A stretch of DNA of 64,000 nt. It comes from Spirochaetia bacterium. Its GTDB lineage: Bacteria; Spirochaetota; Leptospiria; Leptospirales; Leptonemataceae. A model generated the notes under the pieces. That model saw only the letters and a list, made by a program, of their open reading frames with translations. It ran no database searches and had not been told where the DNA came from. How positions within the stretch are numbered: position 1 is the stretch's first letter; each line of letters begins with the position of its first letter. Positions 1 through 8,073 of this stretch are shown here, piece by piece. The stretch covers positions 1 to 64,000 of the forward strand of contig VFLI01000063.1 of NCBI GenBank assembly GCA_009885105.1, given 5' to 3'. Made by a program: the position numbers and the translations under genes.

Positions 1-119
1 GAACCAAAATCAAGATCACTGCCGCCGGAGGAGGTCACCGGCGCGGCGGCCTGTGCTTCCTCTCCCATGCTCAATAATGCATCAATGTCTTCTTGTGATA
101 AACTGCTGTCTTCTGCCAT
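1..119 (-). CDS. fliN: Flagellar motor switch protein FliN/FliY, N-terminal fragment
   Basis: Only the first 39 codons lie in the window; the gene runs off the left edge. The product begins MAEDSSLSQEDIDALLSMGE. The LSQEDIDALL stretch is the N-terminal signature shared by FliN, FliY and FliM (in FliM and FliY it is the CheC/CheY-interaction peptide). It is followed by an Ala/Gly/Ser-rich linker. FliN or FliY fits better than FliM because the peptide is preceded by several acidic and polar residues and followed by a low-complexity linker, but the C-terminal domain that would decide is not visible. The product is expected to sit in the cytoplasmic C-ring that sets flagellar rotation direction. 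Start ATG is at 117-119. Confidence 0.7.
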   Translation of the reverse strand, partial: MAEDSSLSQEDIDALLSMGEEAQAAAPVTSSGGSDLDFG

Positions 120-167
120 ACAACCATTATCGACCGGTTTCCCCGAGGTCGATATTAATAGAAGTCT

Positions 168-183
168 GACCGGATATCCGGTC
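168..183. promoter_or_regulatory. Perfect 16-bp palindrome, candidate operator
   Basis: GACCGGATATCCGGTC is a perfect inverted repeat with no spacer. It lies in the 127-bp gap between the divergently transcribed fliN/fliY and the unknown gene starting at 247. Placement between two divergent genes suits a dimeric regulator site. No regulator is identified. Confidence 0.35.
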
Positions 184-246
184 TGCGGATTACAATGATG
201 GGAATCAAACCAGGAGCAAGCATTTATTTTAAAGGAAAAGCCCGGT

Positions 247-1629
247 ATGATAAATAAGTTTAAATCAGCGGCAACTTTTCTTACCGGGAAAATATCAGCC
301 GTATTCCGCCCGTTCTTACCGGGGAGCTCTTCGGTCCGATTTCCGAACAGTCTGCGGCAGCTGGCAGGACAAATCCGATATCTGCTGTTTCGACGGTTTG
401 CGGATTTGTTCCGAGGCAGAGAAAATGCGGCGCTTTTTGAGATCGATCTTGGACTGGAAAAGAAAATCTGTGAAAATCTTTACCGAGACGCTTTTATGCC
501 TGTGATTCTATTTCCATTTCGTTTCGAGTTTATTGCTTCGGTCTCTTCTCCCCGGCCTGTTACCACAAGACTGTCGGTCCGTGCCTTCTGGCGTCCCCGA
601 CTGCCGGGCGACCGGCTTACGGGATTGATCAAAGAAGAAGTGCTTCTATATATAAAGAATCGAATTGCCGGGATCTATTTCAGAGAAATTTCAAAATCCA
701 GGTTCGATTCATATCCATCGCTCACTCCCGAATATTTTCGAGAGCCCTGGACGGACAGACTGCGCCGGCCCCGGATCCATGCTCAGTTCATGGAAGAAAA
801 ACACAGAAGGACTCTGTGCATACCTGTGCAGCTGAAGTCTGACGATCTGCGTTCCCTGCTGCCGCCGCCTTTTATTCTGCTGCCCTCTTCCCCCGGCGAA
901 ATCTACTTTATAATCTATCTGGAGGCCGGCTTTATTTCCCCGGGCCGGCCGCCCGTCCGAACCGGGCTTGAAAACAGAATCCGGTTCGCCCTGTACGCTC
1001 CCGCATCATTGACGACTGATGGAAACATGATATCAGGATTCATTCCCATTTTTTCATCCTGGACTCCGCTGAACAGACCGCGGTTTCCTGGAGATCCATT
1101 CACAGCAAGCTATCGTTCCATCAGTTCGAGTCTGCGATTCTCTCTGGGACAGAAAAACAGATCCGTGATCTTTCAAACGGAAATGCGGCCGGTTCGCGGA
1201 CTGCGAAGAGGCGACAGAGTGCCTTCGATCCTGAATTTTGAAAGAAATATTTTTCATCAGAATCTTCATGATTTCTCTGTGCGGTGCGTGAAAGAGAACC
1301 TGAACTGGGCCGTGAACCGAATGTATCTTTGCGCTCCCCCCCTTTACGATGAAGTTGATTTTTCGATTCGGCCGCCGACTCTCATTGAATTTTTATCAGA
1401 TAACTTCCAATTCCAGGGAACAATTCAAAACGGTTTTTATGTAAACGCTCTGGAGAAAAAGGAGATCGATTCGCGGATTGTTCCGGTATTTTCCGCCGAC
1501 TATCCGCGTCGAACGAACGTAGAATGGCCGCCGCCGCTCAAACCCCTGAAGAAAAAAGCCAGATATCTGCCGCGTAAAACTCCCAACCCGGAGTTTACTA
1601 ACTTCCCCCGAACATTTTTTCCGAAGTGA
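247..1629 (+). CDS. Hypothetical protein, 460 aa
   Basis: I do not recognise this protein. ATG at 247 is preceded by an AAAGGAAAA ribosome-binding site, which supports the start. The sequence is rich in Arg, Pro, Phe and Ser, with many short beta-like stretches and no transmembrane segment or lipobox. The N-terminus (MINKFKSAATFLTGKISAVF) is basic and amphipathic rather than a classical signal peptide. The C-terminus is rich in Pro and Lys. It is divergent from fliN/fliY and followed by the ABC1 kinase after 30 bp, so the two are likely co-transcribed. Function unknown. Confidence 0.7.
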   Translation: MINKFKSAATFLTGKISAVFRPFLPGSSSVRFPNSLRQLAGQIRYLLFRRFADLFRGRENAALFEIDLGLEKKICENLYRDAFMPVILFPFRFEFIASVSSPRPVTTRLSVRAFWRPRLPGDRLTGLIKEEVLLYIKNRIAGIYFREISKSRFDSYPSLTPEYFREPWTDRLRRPRIHAQFMEEKHRRTLCIPVQLKSDDLRSLLPPPFILLPSSPGEIYFIIYLEAGFISPGRPPVRTGLENRIRFALYAPASLTTDGNMISGFIPIFSSWTPLNRPRFPGDPFTASYRSISSSLRFSLGQKNRSVIFQTEMRPVRGLRRGDRVPSILNFERNIFHQNLHDFSVRCVKENLNWAVNRMYLCAPPLYDEVDFSIRPPTLIEFLSDNFQFQGTIQNGFYVNALEKKEIDSRIVPVFSADYPRRTNVEWPPPLKPLKKKARYLPRKTPNPEFTNFPRTFFPK

Positions 1630-1659
1630 CAGCACAGCCTCTTTGAAAATTTTGGTACT

Positions 1660-2943
1660 GTGGCCGGAATCATCGAACAGGTCAGCAGCACTTTCAAAGG
1701 AATACTGAGAGTCGCAGACACAACGGGCACACTGGCCCGCGTTGGTCTGGAATGGATTTTCGGAGAAAAACTGCCGGCGCCCCGTCTTTTACGAAAAACT
1801 TTCGAAAAACTGGGCGCCACCTATATCAAACTTGGCCAGTTTATTGCCAGCACACCCACTCTTTTTCCCCAGGATTATGTGGAAGAATTTCAACATTGTC
1901 TGGATAAAACAGAACCGCTGCCGTATTCGATAATGCTGCATGTCTTGAAAGGCGAATTGAAGAGGCCCCTGAACGAGATTTTTGCAGGTATTGAGGAAAC
2001 ACCTCTCGCTTCCGCATCCATCGCGCAGGTCCATGCCGCCCGCCTCATCACCGGAGAATCTGTCGTTATTAAAATCCAGAAACCTGGAGTTTCAGACGTC
2101 CTTCTGACCGATTTGAATTTTCTGTACGCAGGCGCGCGCATTCTGGAATTTCTCGCGCCGGGAATTAAAGGAGCGAGCATTTCCGCCATCATCGATGAAA
2201 TCCAGAAAACCATGATGGAAGAATGCGATTTTCTGAAAGAATCTCTGAATATGAAAGAATTTGCACGATTTCTAGCAGATCGCGGCATTGATGAAGCAGT
2301 TGTTCCCATCGTCTATGAGCATGCGACAACAACAAAAGTGCTGACCATGGAGCGGTTCTACGGCGTGCCGCTCACGGACCTTGAGTCTATTAGAAAATAT
2401 ACAAGAAATCCTGAAAAAGTTCTGATCAGCGCAATGAACACCTGGTTTGCCAGTCTCATGTTCTGCGATCTGTTCCATGCGGACGTTCATGCCGGCAATC
2501 TTATGGTGCTCGAAGACGGAAGAATCGGATTTATTGATTTTGGCATCGTCGGACGCATTTCAAAAAAAACCTGGCGGGCGATGACCGACCTCATGCAGTG
2601 CATCGCTTTCAAAGATTTCGAGGGTATTGCACGGGCCATGACACAGATCGGCGCGGCGGACGCTGAGACGGATATCAAATCTTTTGCCTCGGATCTGAAA
2701 AACCTGTTCACCAGCATGGAGAAAATTGAGATTTCCGCTCTGGAATCCGGCGACATTATAGACGGGGATATCAACCGGATGCTGATCGATATGATTCATC
2801 TTGGAGAGAACAACGGCCTCAGGTTTCCGAAAGAATTCGCCTTGCTGGTCAAGCAGATGCTGTATTTTGACCGCTATGTGAGAATTCTTTCGCCGGGATT
2901 GAATGTGCTGGCGGACAGCCGGCTGAAAAGACTGGCCGATTGA
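1660..2943 (+). CDS. ABC1/AarF/UbiB-family atypical kinase
   Basis: The 427-aa protein has the UbiB/ABC1 atypical kinase layout: KLGQ motif at 57-60, Ala-rich loop ASASIAQVH near 117-126, ATP-binding Lys in VVIKIQKPG near 138, catalytic loop ADVHAGNL and metal-binding DFG in IGFIDFGIVGR. Family members support quinone/isoprenoid lipid metabolism through ATPase or kinase activity at the membrane. No C-terminal transmembrane pair is obvious, unlike E. coli UbiB. The start is GTG at 1660, immediately before MAGIIEQ, with a weak ribosome site. It follows the unknown 460-aa gene by 30 bp. No ubiquinone or menaquinone gene is nearby, so the exact pathway is open. Confidence 0.85.
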   Translation: MAGIIEQVSSTFKGILRVADTTGTLARVGLEWIFGEKLPAPRLLRKTFEKLGATYIKLGQFIASTPTLFPQDYVEEFQHCLDKTEPLPYSIMLHVLKGELKRPLNEIFAGIEETPLASASIAQVHAARLITGESVVIKIQKPGVSDVLLTDLNFLYAGARILEFLAPGIKGASISAIIDEIQKTMMEECDFLKESLNMKEFARFLADRGIDEAVVPIVYEHATTTKVLTMERFYGVPLTDLESIRKYTRNPEKVLISAMNTWFASLMFCDLFHADVHAGNLMVLEDGRIGFIDFGIVGRISKKTWRAMTDLMQCIAFKDFEGIARAMTQIGAADAETDIKSFASDLKNLFTSMEKIEISALESGDIIDGDINRMLIDMIHLGENNGLRFPKEFALLVKQMLYFDRYVRILSPGLNVLADSRLKRLAD

Positions 2944-2993
2944 AGTATCAGCACGAAGAATTTCAGTTCTCTCGTGAGACTCCGCAGAATTAT

Positions 2994-3623
2994 CTATTTT
3001 TCTTCCAGAAACTCAATAAATTTTCGCAGAGCGGCTCCGCGATGGCTTCTTGCGTCTTTTTCAGCCGCGGTCAATTCCGCAAAAGTTCTGCCAGTTTCCG
3101 GATCCAGAAAAACAGGATCGTAACCGAATCCGCCGGATCCGGATTCAAAAAATGCAATCGACCCCTCCGCAGCGCCTCTGAAATAATACTCGCAGTCCTC
3201 ATGACCGCTCAGCGAAAGAGCCAGCACGCAGACGAAGTGCGCCCTGCGTTTGTCGGCGGGAACATCGCGCATTTTTTCCAGGAGCAGCATCCGGCGGTCC
3301 GCGTCGTTCAGTCCTTCACCGCCGAACCGGGCGCTATTCACGCCGGGCTCTCCGCCAAGCGCTTCCACTTCCAGACCGGAATCATCGGCAATGGCAGGCA
3401 TTCCTGAGGCCGCAGACCAGGCCGCCGCTTTGAGCGCGGCATTTCCCGAAAAGCTGCCGGCAGTTTCTTCGATTTCAAGATGGAGATTCACATCATCCGG
3501 CGAAAGAAGCCGGATGTTACGAACTTCCAGGATGCGGCGGAATTCGGCCAACTTGCCCTTATTGGTTGATGCGAACAGCAGACCTTTTTCGGTGAGGAGC
3601 GCCGCGAGCGAATCTGGCATCAC
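2994..3623 (-). CDS. rdgB: XTP/dITP diphosphatase (RdgB/HAM1)
   Basis: The 209-aa protein hydrolyses non-canonical purine nucleoside triphosphates (dITP, XTP) to monophosphates, keeping deaminated bases out of DNA. The family signature ASTNKGKLAEFRRIL is near the N-terminus, followed by ADDSGLEVEALGGEPGVNSAR and FGYDPVFLDPETGRTFAEL, which form the nucleotide and Mg pocket. The length matches the family (about 200 aa). Its start overlaps the stop of the upstream STAS gene by 4 bp, implying translational coupling in a comF-STAS-rdgB transcript. It converges with the ABC1 kinase gene. Confidence 0.93.
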   Translation of the reverse strand: MMPDSLAALLTEKGLLFASTNKGKLAEFRRILEVRNIRLLSPDDVNLHLEIEETAGSFSGNAALKAAAWSAASGMPAIADDSGLEVEALGGEPGVNSARFGGEGLNDADRRMLLLEKMRDVPADKRRAHFVCVLALSLSGHEDCEYYFRGAAEGSIAFFESGSGGFGYDPVFLDPETGRTFAELTAAEKDARSHRGAALRKFIEFLEEK

Positions 3624-3985
3624 TCTGCGCCGGTCAGGGCCTCTTCAAGATTGTCGTATATCTGAAATACACGATCGAGCATCGTAACCTGGATCAAGGT
3701 CCGAACCTCTCCGTCCCGGATGATCAATTTAATGTCGCCGTCTCTTTTTCGAATCCGACGTTTCATTGAGATCAGGACTCCGAGAGCGGAGGAGCAGATG
3801 TGACTTACAGCAGACAGGTCCACAACGATGATTTTGATCGAATCATTCAGGTAGGATTCCTGGAGCGAATTCTCAACAGATTGAGCGTCATCCTGCAGGA
3901 TTCTGCCCCGGATCTTGATGATTTCAATATTTCCCTGATTCTTCTTTTCCAGTGAGTCCATAACCGCTGTCATACCCGATTCCAT
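3620..3985 (-). CDS. STAS-domain protein (anti-sigma factor antagonist-like)
   Basis: The product is a single STAS domain of about 110 residues: a first strand GNIEIIKIRGRI, then KIIVVDLSAVSHICSSALGVLISMKR with the Ser pair where SpoIIAA-type antagonists are phosphorylated (DxSxxxxxSSxLG). Such proteins act in partner-switching with anti-sigma kinases. The frame is open well upstream (to about 4060), but residues there look like the out-of-frame comF 3' end, so the start is placed at ATG 3985; ATGs at 3973 and 3961 are alternatives. The gene overlaps the 3' end of comF by at least 38 bp and rdgB by 4 bp. No anti-sigma kinase is in the window, and a second STAS gene lies at 7521. Confidence 0.8.
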   Translation of the reverse strand: MESGMTAVMDSLEKKNQGNIEIIKIRGRILQDDAQSVENSLQESYLNDSIKIIVVDLSAVSHICSSALGVLISMKRRIRKRDGDIKLIIRDGEVRTLIQVTMLDRVFQIYDNLEEALTGAE

Positions 3986-4694
3986 CTCCGGGGCGTACCC
4001 GGCAAGAATCCAAATCCTCTCTGTGGAGCATGCTCCAAACAGTAACAGAAAACACGCCACTTTTTTTTAATATGCGGGCCGCTTCATTTGCCGTCGCTCC
4101 CGTGGTAAAGACATCCTCAATCAGCAGATAGGACTTTGCGGGGAGGATCGAACCGGCAGCCTCCAGCGAATCATGAATATCCAGAAACCGGTCTGAATAG
4201 GATTTCTGGCTCTGTTTTGTGTTTTTCTTCTTCCTTAAGTCCGCAGTGCATGGCAAACCCTGTTTTTCCGCAAAAATCCTGCCAATATCACGACAGGGCT
4301 GGTACGGTCTGTTTTTCCAGCCGGATTTGCCGGAAGCAATATATCCAATCCGGTCAAAGGATTTTTTTTCCCGGGCGGCCAGCCTGAATAGAGCCGGAAG
4401 AAACAATTGATGCAGATACCGATCATTCTCAAATTTCCATCGGTTCAGGACAGAATGCCAGGATCTGTTCAGAGGATAAAGGCTCCTGTGAGAATCGAAA
4501 AAAATATTCCGTGATGCGCAATAACCGCACCCTTTCCCGATTCGAGGAAAAAAACAGACCTCACAGCGATTCTCGCGGGACAGACGAGAGATTCTGATCT
4601 TCTTCTTGCAAGAATGACAGACCCGTCCCCGATGGAGCAGTTGAACATCACAGATCGGACACCTTTTTGGGGAGTAAATAAATGAAAAACGCAC
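3924..4694 (-). CDS. ComF-like double zinc-finger phosphoribosyltransferase
   Basis: The 256-aa protein has a ComF/GntX architecture: an N-terminal zinc-ribbon (CPIC...CHSC), a second Cys set (CEVC...CGYC), and a C-terminal PRTase domain with PRPP-binding loop LLIEDVFTTGATANEAA. The family includes ComFC of natural competence, but homologues occur widely in non-competent bacteria and the substrate is unsettled. The start appears to be GTG at 4694 (MRFSFIYSPKRCPIC) with no strong ribosome site. The 3' end overlaps the STAS gene. Confidence 0.85.
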   Translation of the reverse strand: MRFSFIYSPKRCPICDVQLLHRGRVCHSCKKKIRISRLSRENRCEVCFFPRIGKGCGYCASRNIFFDSHRSLYPLNRSWHSVLNRWKFENDRYLHQLFLPALFRLAAREKKSFDRIGYIASGKSGWKNRPYQPCRDIGRIFAEKQGLPCTADLRKKKNTKQSQKSYSDRFLDIHDSLEAAGSILPAKSYLLIEDVFTTGATANEAARILKKSGVFSVTVWSMLHREDLDSCRVRPGDGIGYDSGYGLTGKEESGKY

Positions 4695-4731
4695 AGTACA
4701 TCATGGTAAATGATGTTCCGTGCGTTGCGTA

Positions 4732-4768
4732 AATATTTTCCAGGAAGATGCGCTTCCTGGAAAATATT
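4732..4768 (-). terminator. 16-bp perfect hairpin, likely terminator of the OmpL47-type gene
   Basis: Positions 4732-4747 and 4753-4768 are perfect inverted repeats of 16 bp around a 5-nt loop. The hairpin starts 5 bp after the stop codon of the minus-strand OmpL47-type gene. The outer stem is A/T-rich, giving a short U-rich 3' side in the minus transcript. It may instead stabilise the mRNA 3' end. Confidence 0.6.
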
Positions 4769-4773
4769 CTCAA

Positions 4774-5769
4774 TTATTCAGCTGTCGTTTTCAACTCTGT
4801 GGTAGGCGGATTGTCATCCACAGTGAATGAAAGGGTTTTTTCTTCGCTCTGATTTCCAACAAAATCAACAGCCTTGGCTGTTATTGTGTGAGGATTCGAG
4901 TCAAAATAAAGAACGTCTGTGTAAGACTGCCATTCCGTGGCGCCGTCGATTTTAACCATGATCGACTGAATACCTGAACCGTTATCCACAGCTTTCAGAC
5001 GGAATCCGGTGTGACGTTTTGCATAGGATTTTTCTCCGGATGCAGTCGTAACCTGGGTCAGAGCAATGGTCGGAATGATTTCAATTGTTGGTTTCTCATC
5101 ATCGACTTCAACCAGCAGGTTTCCTTCGATAGTTTTATTGCCCACATTGTCTTCAGCGCGGAATTGAATCAGCTGCGTGCCCGCTTCCTGAAATTTGACT
5201 ACATCGTTGTTGTAAGCTTTCATTTCTGTGCTGTTCACGCCGAACTGGATGGATTTCACTCCGGAAAGATTGTCCACAACTCGGATCGAAAAGGAATTCC
5301 CTTTTGCGCTGTAATTCTTCCCGTTGCTGACATAAAAACCTGTTGCCGGGATCACACGAACTTCTGGAGCCGTATTGTCCACGGTAATATTGTACACATG
5401 GTCAATTTCCCGGTTTCCGGCTTTGTCGACCGCGCGGTACTGAATCAGATGATTTCCTTCATCCGCAATTGTAAAAGGTCCCTGATATTTCTGGAACTGG
5501 CTGTCATCCTGCTTGTATTCAATAAAATCCACTTCTGACAGATTGTCCGTTGCAGATAATGCGAAATGGACTTTGGAAGTTGCATACAGCTCTCCGTTGG
5601 GAGCTTTCCATATGACTTCAGCCGCGGCCGCAGGCTGCTGCTGTTCCGTTGTTGCTGGCTTTGGTTGATCTGTTGCGCTGGCTTTTTTATCATCTGCGGC
5701 CGCCTGCGGAAATGCAGACTGCAGACCTGCCAGAGATAGAATCGCTGCTAAAACTATAAATCGTTTCAT
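4774..5769 (-). CDS. OmpL47-type repeat protein, exported
   Basis: The 331-aa protein begins with a signal peptide (MKRFIVLAAILSLAGLQSAFPQAAA), then a low-complexity Ala/Gln/Pro/Lys linker. Three repeats of about 85-95 residues follow. Each has a DNLSxV/DNGSGI core, a FRAEDNVGN- or YRAVDKAGN-like segment and a following Asp-rich strand (VDNTAPEVRV, VDDEKPTIEI, VDDNPPTTEL). This is the OmpL47-type repeat of leptospiral surface proteins, an Ig-like beta fold often annotated as beta-barrel. Family members are surface-exposed or matrix-binding. Start ATG 5769 has a strong GGAGG site. A hairpin follows the stop. It is divergent from the FlaA-like gene. Confidence 0.75.
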   Translation of the reverse strand: MKRFIVLAAILSLAGLQSAFPQAAADDKKASATDQPKPATTEQQQPAAAAEVIWKAPNGELYATSKVHFALSATDNLSEVDFIEYKQDDSQFQKYQGPFTIADEGNHLIQYRAVDKAGNREIDHVYNITVDNTAPEVRVIPATGFYVSNGKNYSAKGNSFSIRVVDNLSGVKSIQFGVNSTEMKAYNNDVVKFQEAGTQLIQFRAEDNVGNKTIEGNLLVEVDDEKPTIEIIPTIALTQVTTASGEKSYAKRHTGFRLKAVDNGSGIQSIMVKIDGATEWQSYTDVLYFDSNPHTITAKAVDFVGNQSEEKTLSFTVDDNPPTTELKTTAE

Positions 5770-5882
5770 TCAATCCTCCTGAAATTAAAAGAACTTGTCC
5801 TGATTAACCGGCAAAGTAAAAATAGAGAAATTCCGGCTCGAATTGTCTGCCGGAATCATCCATAATCTACGTTTTTTTCCTG

Positions 5883-6536
5883 ATGTCAACTCTGATTAGA
5901 AATATTTTTCCGGTATGTTTCTTGCTAACGATTTTAAAAGTGTCCCTTGATCCGCCTGTTCTGCGGGCACAGACGGCGGGCAATAATGCAGTCAAAATTG
6001 AGGAAATCTCCACTTTGGCCGATTTTGAGACTGCCGGGATCTGGACATTGAAATATCGGCCCGTTCCAGGAATAAGCGGAACAGCTCGAATTTCTGATCT
6101 TGTCGCCTCCCCCATTCCGCTCAGCCGCCATTACCTGAGCATTTCCTTCACCGGCAGTCGAGTTGGCGGAAGCGCTATTCTTCCGAAAGAGCCTCTGTCG
6201 ATTCGAAGCGGACTCAGAACTCTTCGATTCTGGATCTACGGATTCGGACAGCCGGACGAGCTCTATGTGGATCTGCTTGATACAATCAAGGTTCGCCACA
6301 GACTGTCTGCGGGCCGGCTGAACTTCACAGGCTGGAAAATGATTATGGTGAGCATTCCGCCGGAAGTTTGCAGAAGACCTCCGTCGGTTCGTTGGGAGGG
6401 CAAGATTGAATTTCTGGGATTCTATTTAATCCCGCATTTCCAGGAAAAACCCGGCCTGAGCCGATTGTTTCTGGATCAGCTAGAAGCGGTTGTTCGACCC
6501 TCGTTTCTCGCGCCGGAGATCGACTGGAATCAATGA
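5883..6536 (+). CDS. FlaA-like flagellar filament sheath protein
   Basis: The 217-aa protein has an N-terminal export signal (MSTLIRNIFPVCFLLTILKV) and the spirochaete FlaA pattern: RTLRFWIYGFGQPDELYVDL followed by a GRLNFTGWKMIMVSIPP-like segment and a C-terminal FLDQLEAVVR. FlaA forms part of the sheath of the periplasmic flagellum. The size is closer to the shorter FlaA2-type proteins of Leptospira than to FlaA1 (about 300 aa). No FlaA1/FlaA2 tandem partner is next to it. No clear ribosome site precedes ATG 5883. The stop overlaps the 3' end of the convergent lipoprotein gene by 7 bp. Confidence 0.75.
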   Translation: MSTLIRNIFPVCFLLTILKVSLDPPVLRAQTAGNNAVKIEEISTLADFETAGIWTLKYRPVPGISGTARISDLVASPIPLSRHYLSISFTGSRVGGSAILPKEPLSIRSGLRTLRFWIYGFGQPDELYVDLLDTIKVRHRLSAGRLNFTGWKMIMVSIPPEVCRRPPSVRWEGKIEFLGFYLIPHFQEKPGLSRLFLDQLEAVVRPSFLAPEIDWNQ

Positions 6537-7363
6537 CTTTTTAGAATTTCAGACCGTTTGGTTTCGTACTCTTCGTCGGAAATAAGATGGGCGTCCCTGG
6601 CGCTCTGCAGATCTTTCAATCTTTCTGTTAAAGATTTTTTGGCGCCTGCATCCTGCGAAGCAGCTGTTTTATCCTGAGCCGCACTGCCCGATTCCGGAAC
6701 ATATCTGTACCGATCCAGGTCCTCAAGGCTGAAAACTGCCCAGGTTTTATGGGTGTAACCCAGAATTGATTTGAATTGAAAATCCTGAGAAGGAACAAGC
6801 CCCAGATCCGGATAGGCTTGTTTCAGGCTGATTGGCAGAATGCTGGTCCAGTCCTCTCGCTCAAGAAAATCGTTGTGAGGGATTTCTTCGCGAATTTCAC
6901 CCAGAACGATGTTGAGACCGTCTTTATCAGCCCAGAGCAGAGCCGTCACCCGCTCCATCCGGCTCAAGACCGACCTGTCTGGATCAAAACGAGATATTAT
7001 TACCAGTCTTTGAGTCACATCCAGCTTGGGCAGAACCTCAGCGAGCATGGGCGCCAGATCCTTCAGCTCTTTTTCATAGAAAACACGGCGCTCCAGTGTG
7101 CTCCAGATGGTTTCTTTTCTATATTTCAGGTTTCCCAGAATATCCAGAATCTTCTCCGGAGTCAGGCGGGGAAACTCGATTGCCTGAGGAAGCGCTTCTT
7201 TTACCTCTTGCGGCGCGGGATAGTCAACGGCCAGTATTTTGAAAAAAGCAACACTGTTGTTGGAGAGCACGGGATCCATTTTTGTAAACGGAGTTGAACA
7301 GCCGCAAATCCAAAACAAACCCAATGTGATAATAACTGTAATGCGTGTCAGGGAAGCTGTCAT
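6530..7363 (-). CDS. Lipoprotein with C-terminal SHOCT-like helical segment
   Basis: The 277-aa protein starts with a lipoprotein signal peptide ending in ICGC, so Cys about 22 would be lipidated. The middle is a helical domain that I do not recognise. The C-terminus (LTERLKDLQSARDAHLISDE...YETKRSEIL) resembles the SHOCT short helical motif often found at protein ends, and is preceded by an Ala/Gln-rich linker. Function unknown; an envelope location is inferred from the lipobox. It converges with the FlaA-like gene with 7 bp overlap. Confidence 0.7.
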   Translation of the reverse strand: MTASLTRITVIITLGLFWICGCSTPFTKMDPVLSNNSVAFFKILAVDYPAPQEVKEALPQAIEFPRLTPEKILDILGNLKYRKETIWSTLERRVFYEKELKDLAPMLAEVLPKLDVTQRLVIISRFDPDRSVLSRMERVTALLWADKDGLNIVLGEIREEIPHNDFLEREDWTSILPISLKQAYPDLGLVPSQDFQFKSILGYTHKTWAVFSLEDLDRYRYVPESGSAAQDKTAASQDAGAKKSLTERLKDLQSARDAHLISDEEYETKRSEILKSH

Positions 7364-7520
7364 ATTGCTTCTGTTACCTCAATGATATTGGCCGACAGAC
7401 GGCTCTTATCATAAAGTCGGAATATTTTGGCCGCCGGAAGATATGAAAAAGCCGCCGAGACAAGGGGGATGAGAAAAAAAAGTGATTCATTCGGGGCCCC
7501 GCTGCGCTTGTTCAACCGAG

Positions 7521-7883
7521 TCAGGCGCCAAACAATTCTGGAAAAGAGGCCCGTGCCTCCGATTCCTCTATGATCTCGAAAATCTTCAGCAGACCGGAAA
7601 GCTTGAAAACGGTGGCGATGGAGCGGTTGAGACCGAATATCAGAAATCTGCCGGATTTCTGCTTTATACCATTGGCTATGCGCAAAAGCACTCCCACGCC
7701 CGAACTGTCCACAAAACGAATTTGAGTGAAATCCAGAAGAACAACGGCCGTGCTGTCCGATAAAACCTGATTGATCTCATCCCAGAATATAGGAGCATTC
7801 TCCATCTTCAGATCTGTTTCCAGCTGCAAAACAACGCGCTCATCACTTCTGGATAAAATTTTTATCATCGTTTTGCCGCTCAC
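7521..7883 (-). CDS. STAS-domain anti-sigma factor antagonist
   Basis: The 120-aa single STAS domain has strand VVLLDFTQIRFVDSSGVGVLLRIANG, with Ser in the DSSGVG motif as the expected phosphorylation site of SpoIIAA/RsbV-type antagonists. It would release an anti-sigma kinase or partner-switching target in its dephosphorylated state. The start is GTG 7883 (two bp past the preceding stop) or ATG 7868. It is the last gene of the run guaB, IscU-fusion, 61-aa protein, STAS. Confidence 0.88.
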   Translation of the reverse strand: MSGKTMIKILSRSDERVVLQLETDLKMENAPIFWDEINQVLSDSTAVVLLDFTQIRFVDSSGVGVLLRIANGIKQKSGRFLIFGLNRSIATVFKLSGLLKIFEIIEESEARASFPELFGA

Positions 7884-7885
7884 CG

Positions 7886-8071
7886 TCAGATGAGCTCTTC
7901 TTCCCGGACACCCTTCAGAATATGCGATATGCCTTCTTTATCGAGAAATTGCACAATAACGCCTTCGGAGTCTATTTCCATAACAACAACCCGGGTGCCC
8001 GAATTTACAAATATCCCTTTGTGCAGAAACGTTGGACGGTTCAAGATTTTTTCTTCTCCCGGTTTTACCAC
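7886..8071 (-). CDS. Conserved-looking small protein, 61 aa
   Basis: A GTG start at 8071, with a GGAAG element 7 nt upstream, gives a 61-aa protein (MVKPGEEKILNRPTF...). It is predicted all-beta: alternating hydrophobics in GTRVVVMEIDSEGVIVQFLD suggest a small SH3-like barrel. I do not recognise the family. It is 2 bp downstream of the IscU-fusion stop and 2 bp upstream of the STAS gene, so its placement supports expression as part of that operon. Confidence 0.6.
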   Translation of the reverse strand: MVKPGEEKILNRPTFLHKGIFVNSGTRVVVMEIDSEGVIVQFLDKEGISHILKGVREEELI

Positions 8072-8073
8072 AA

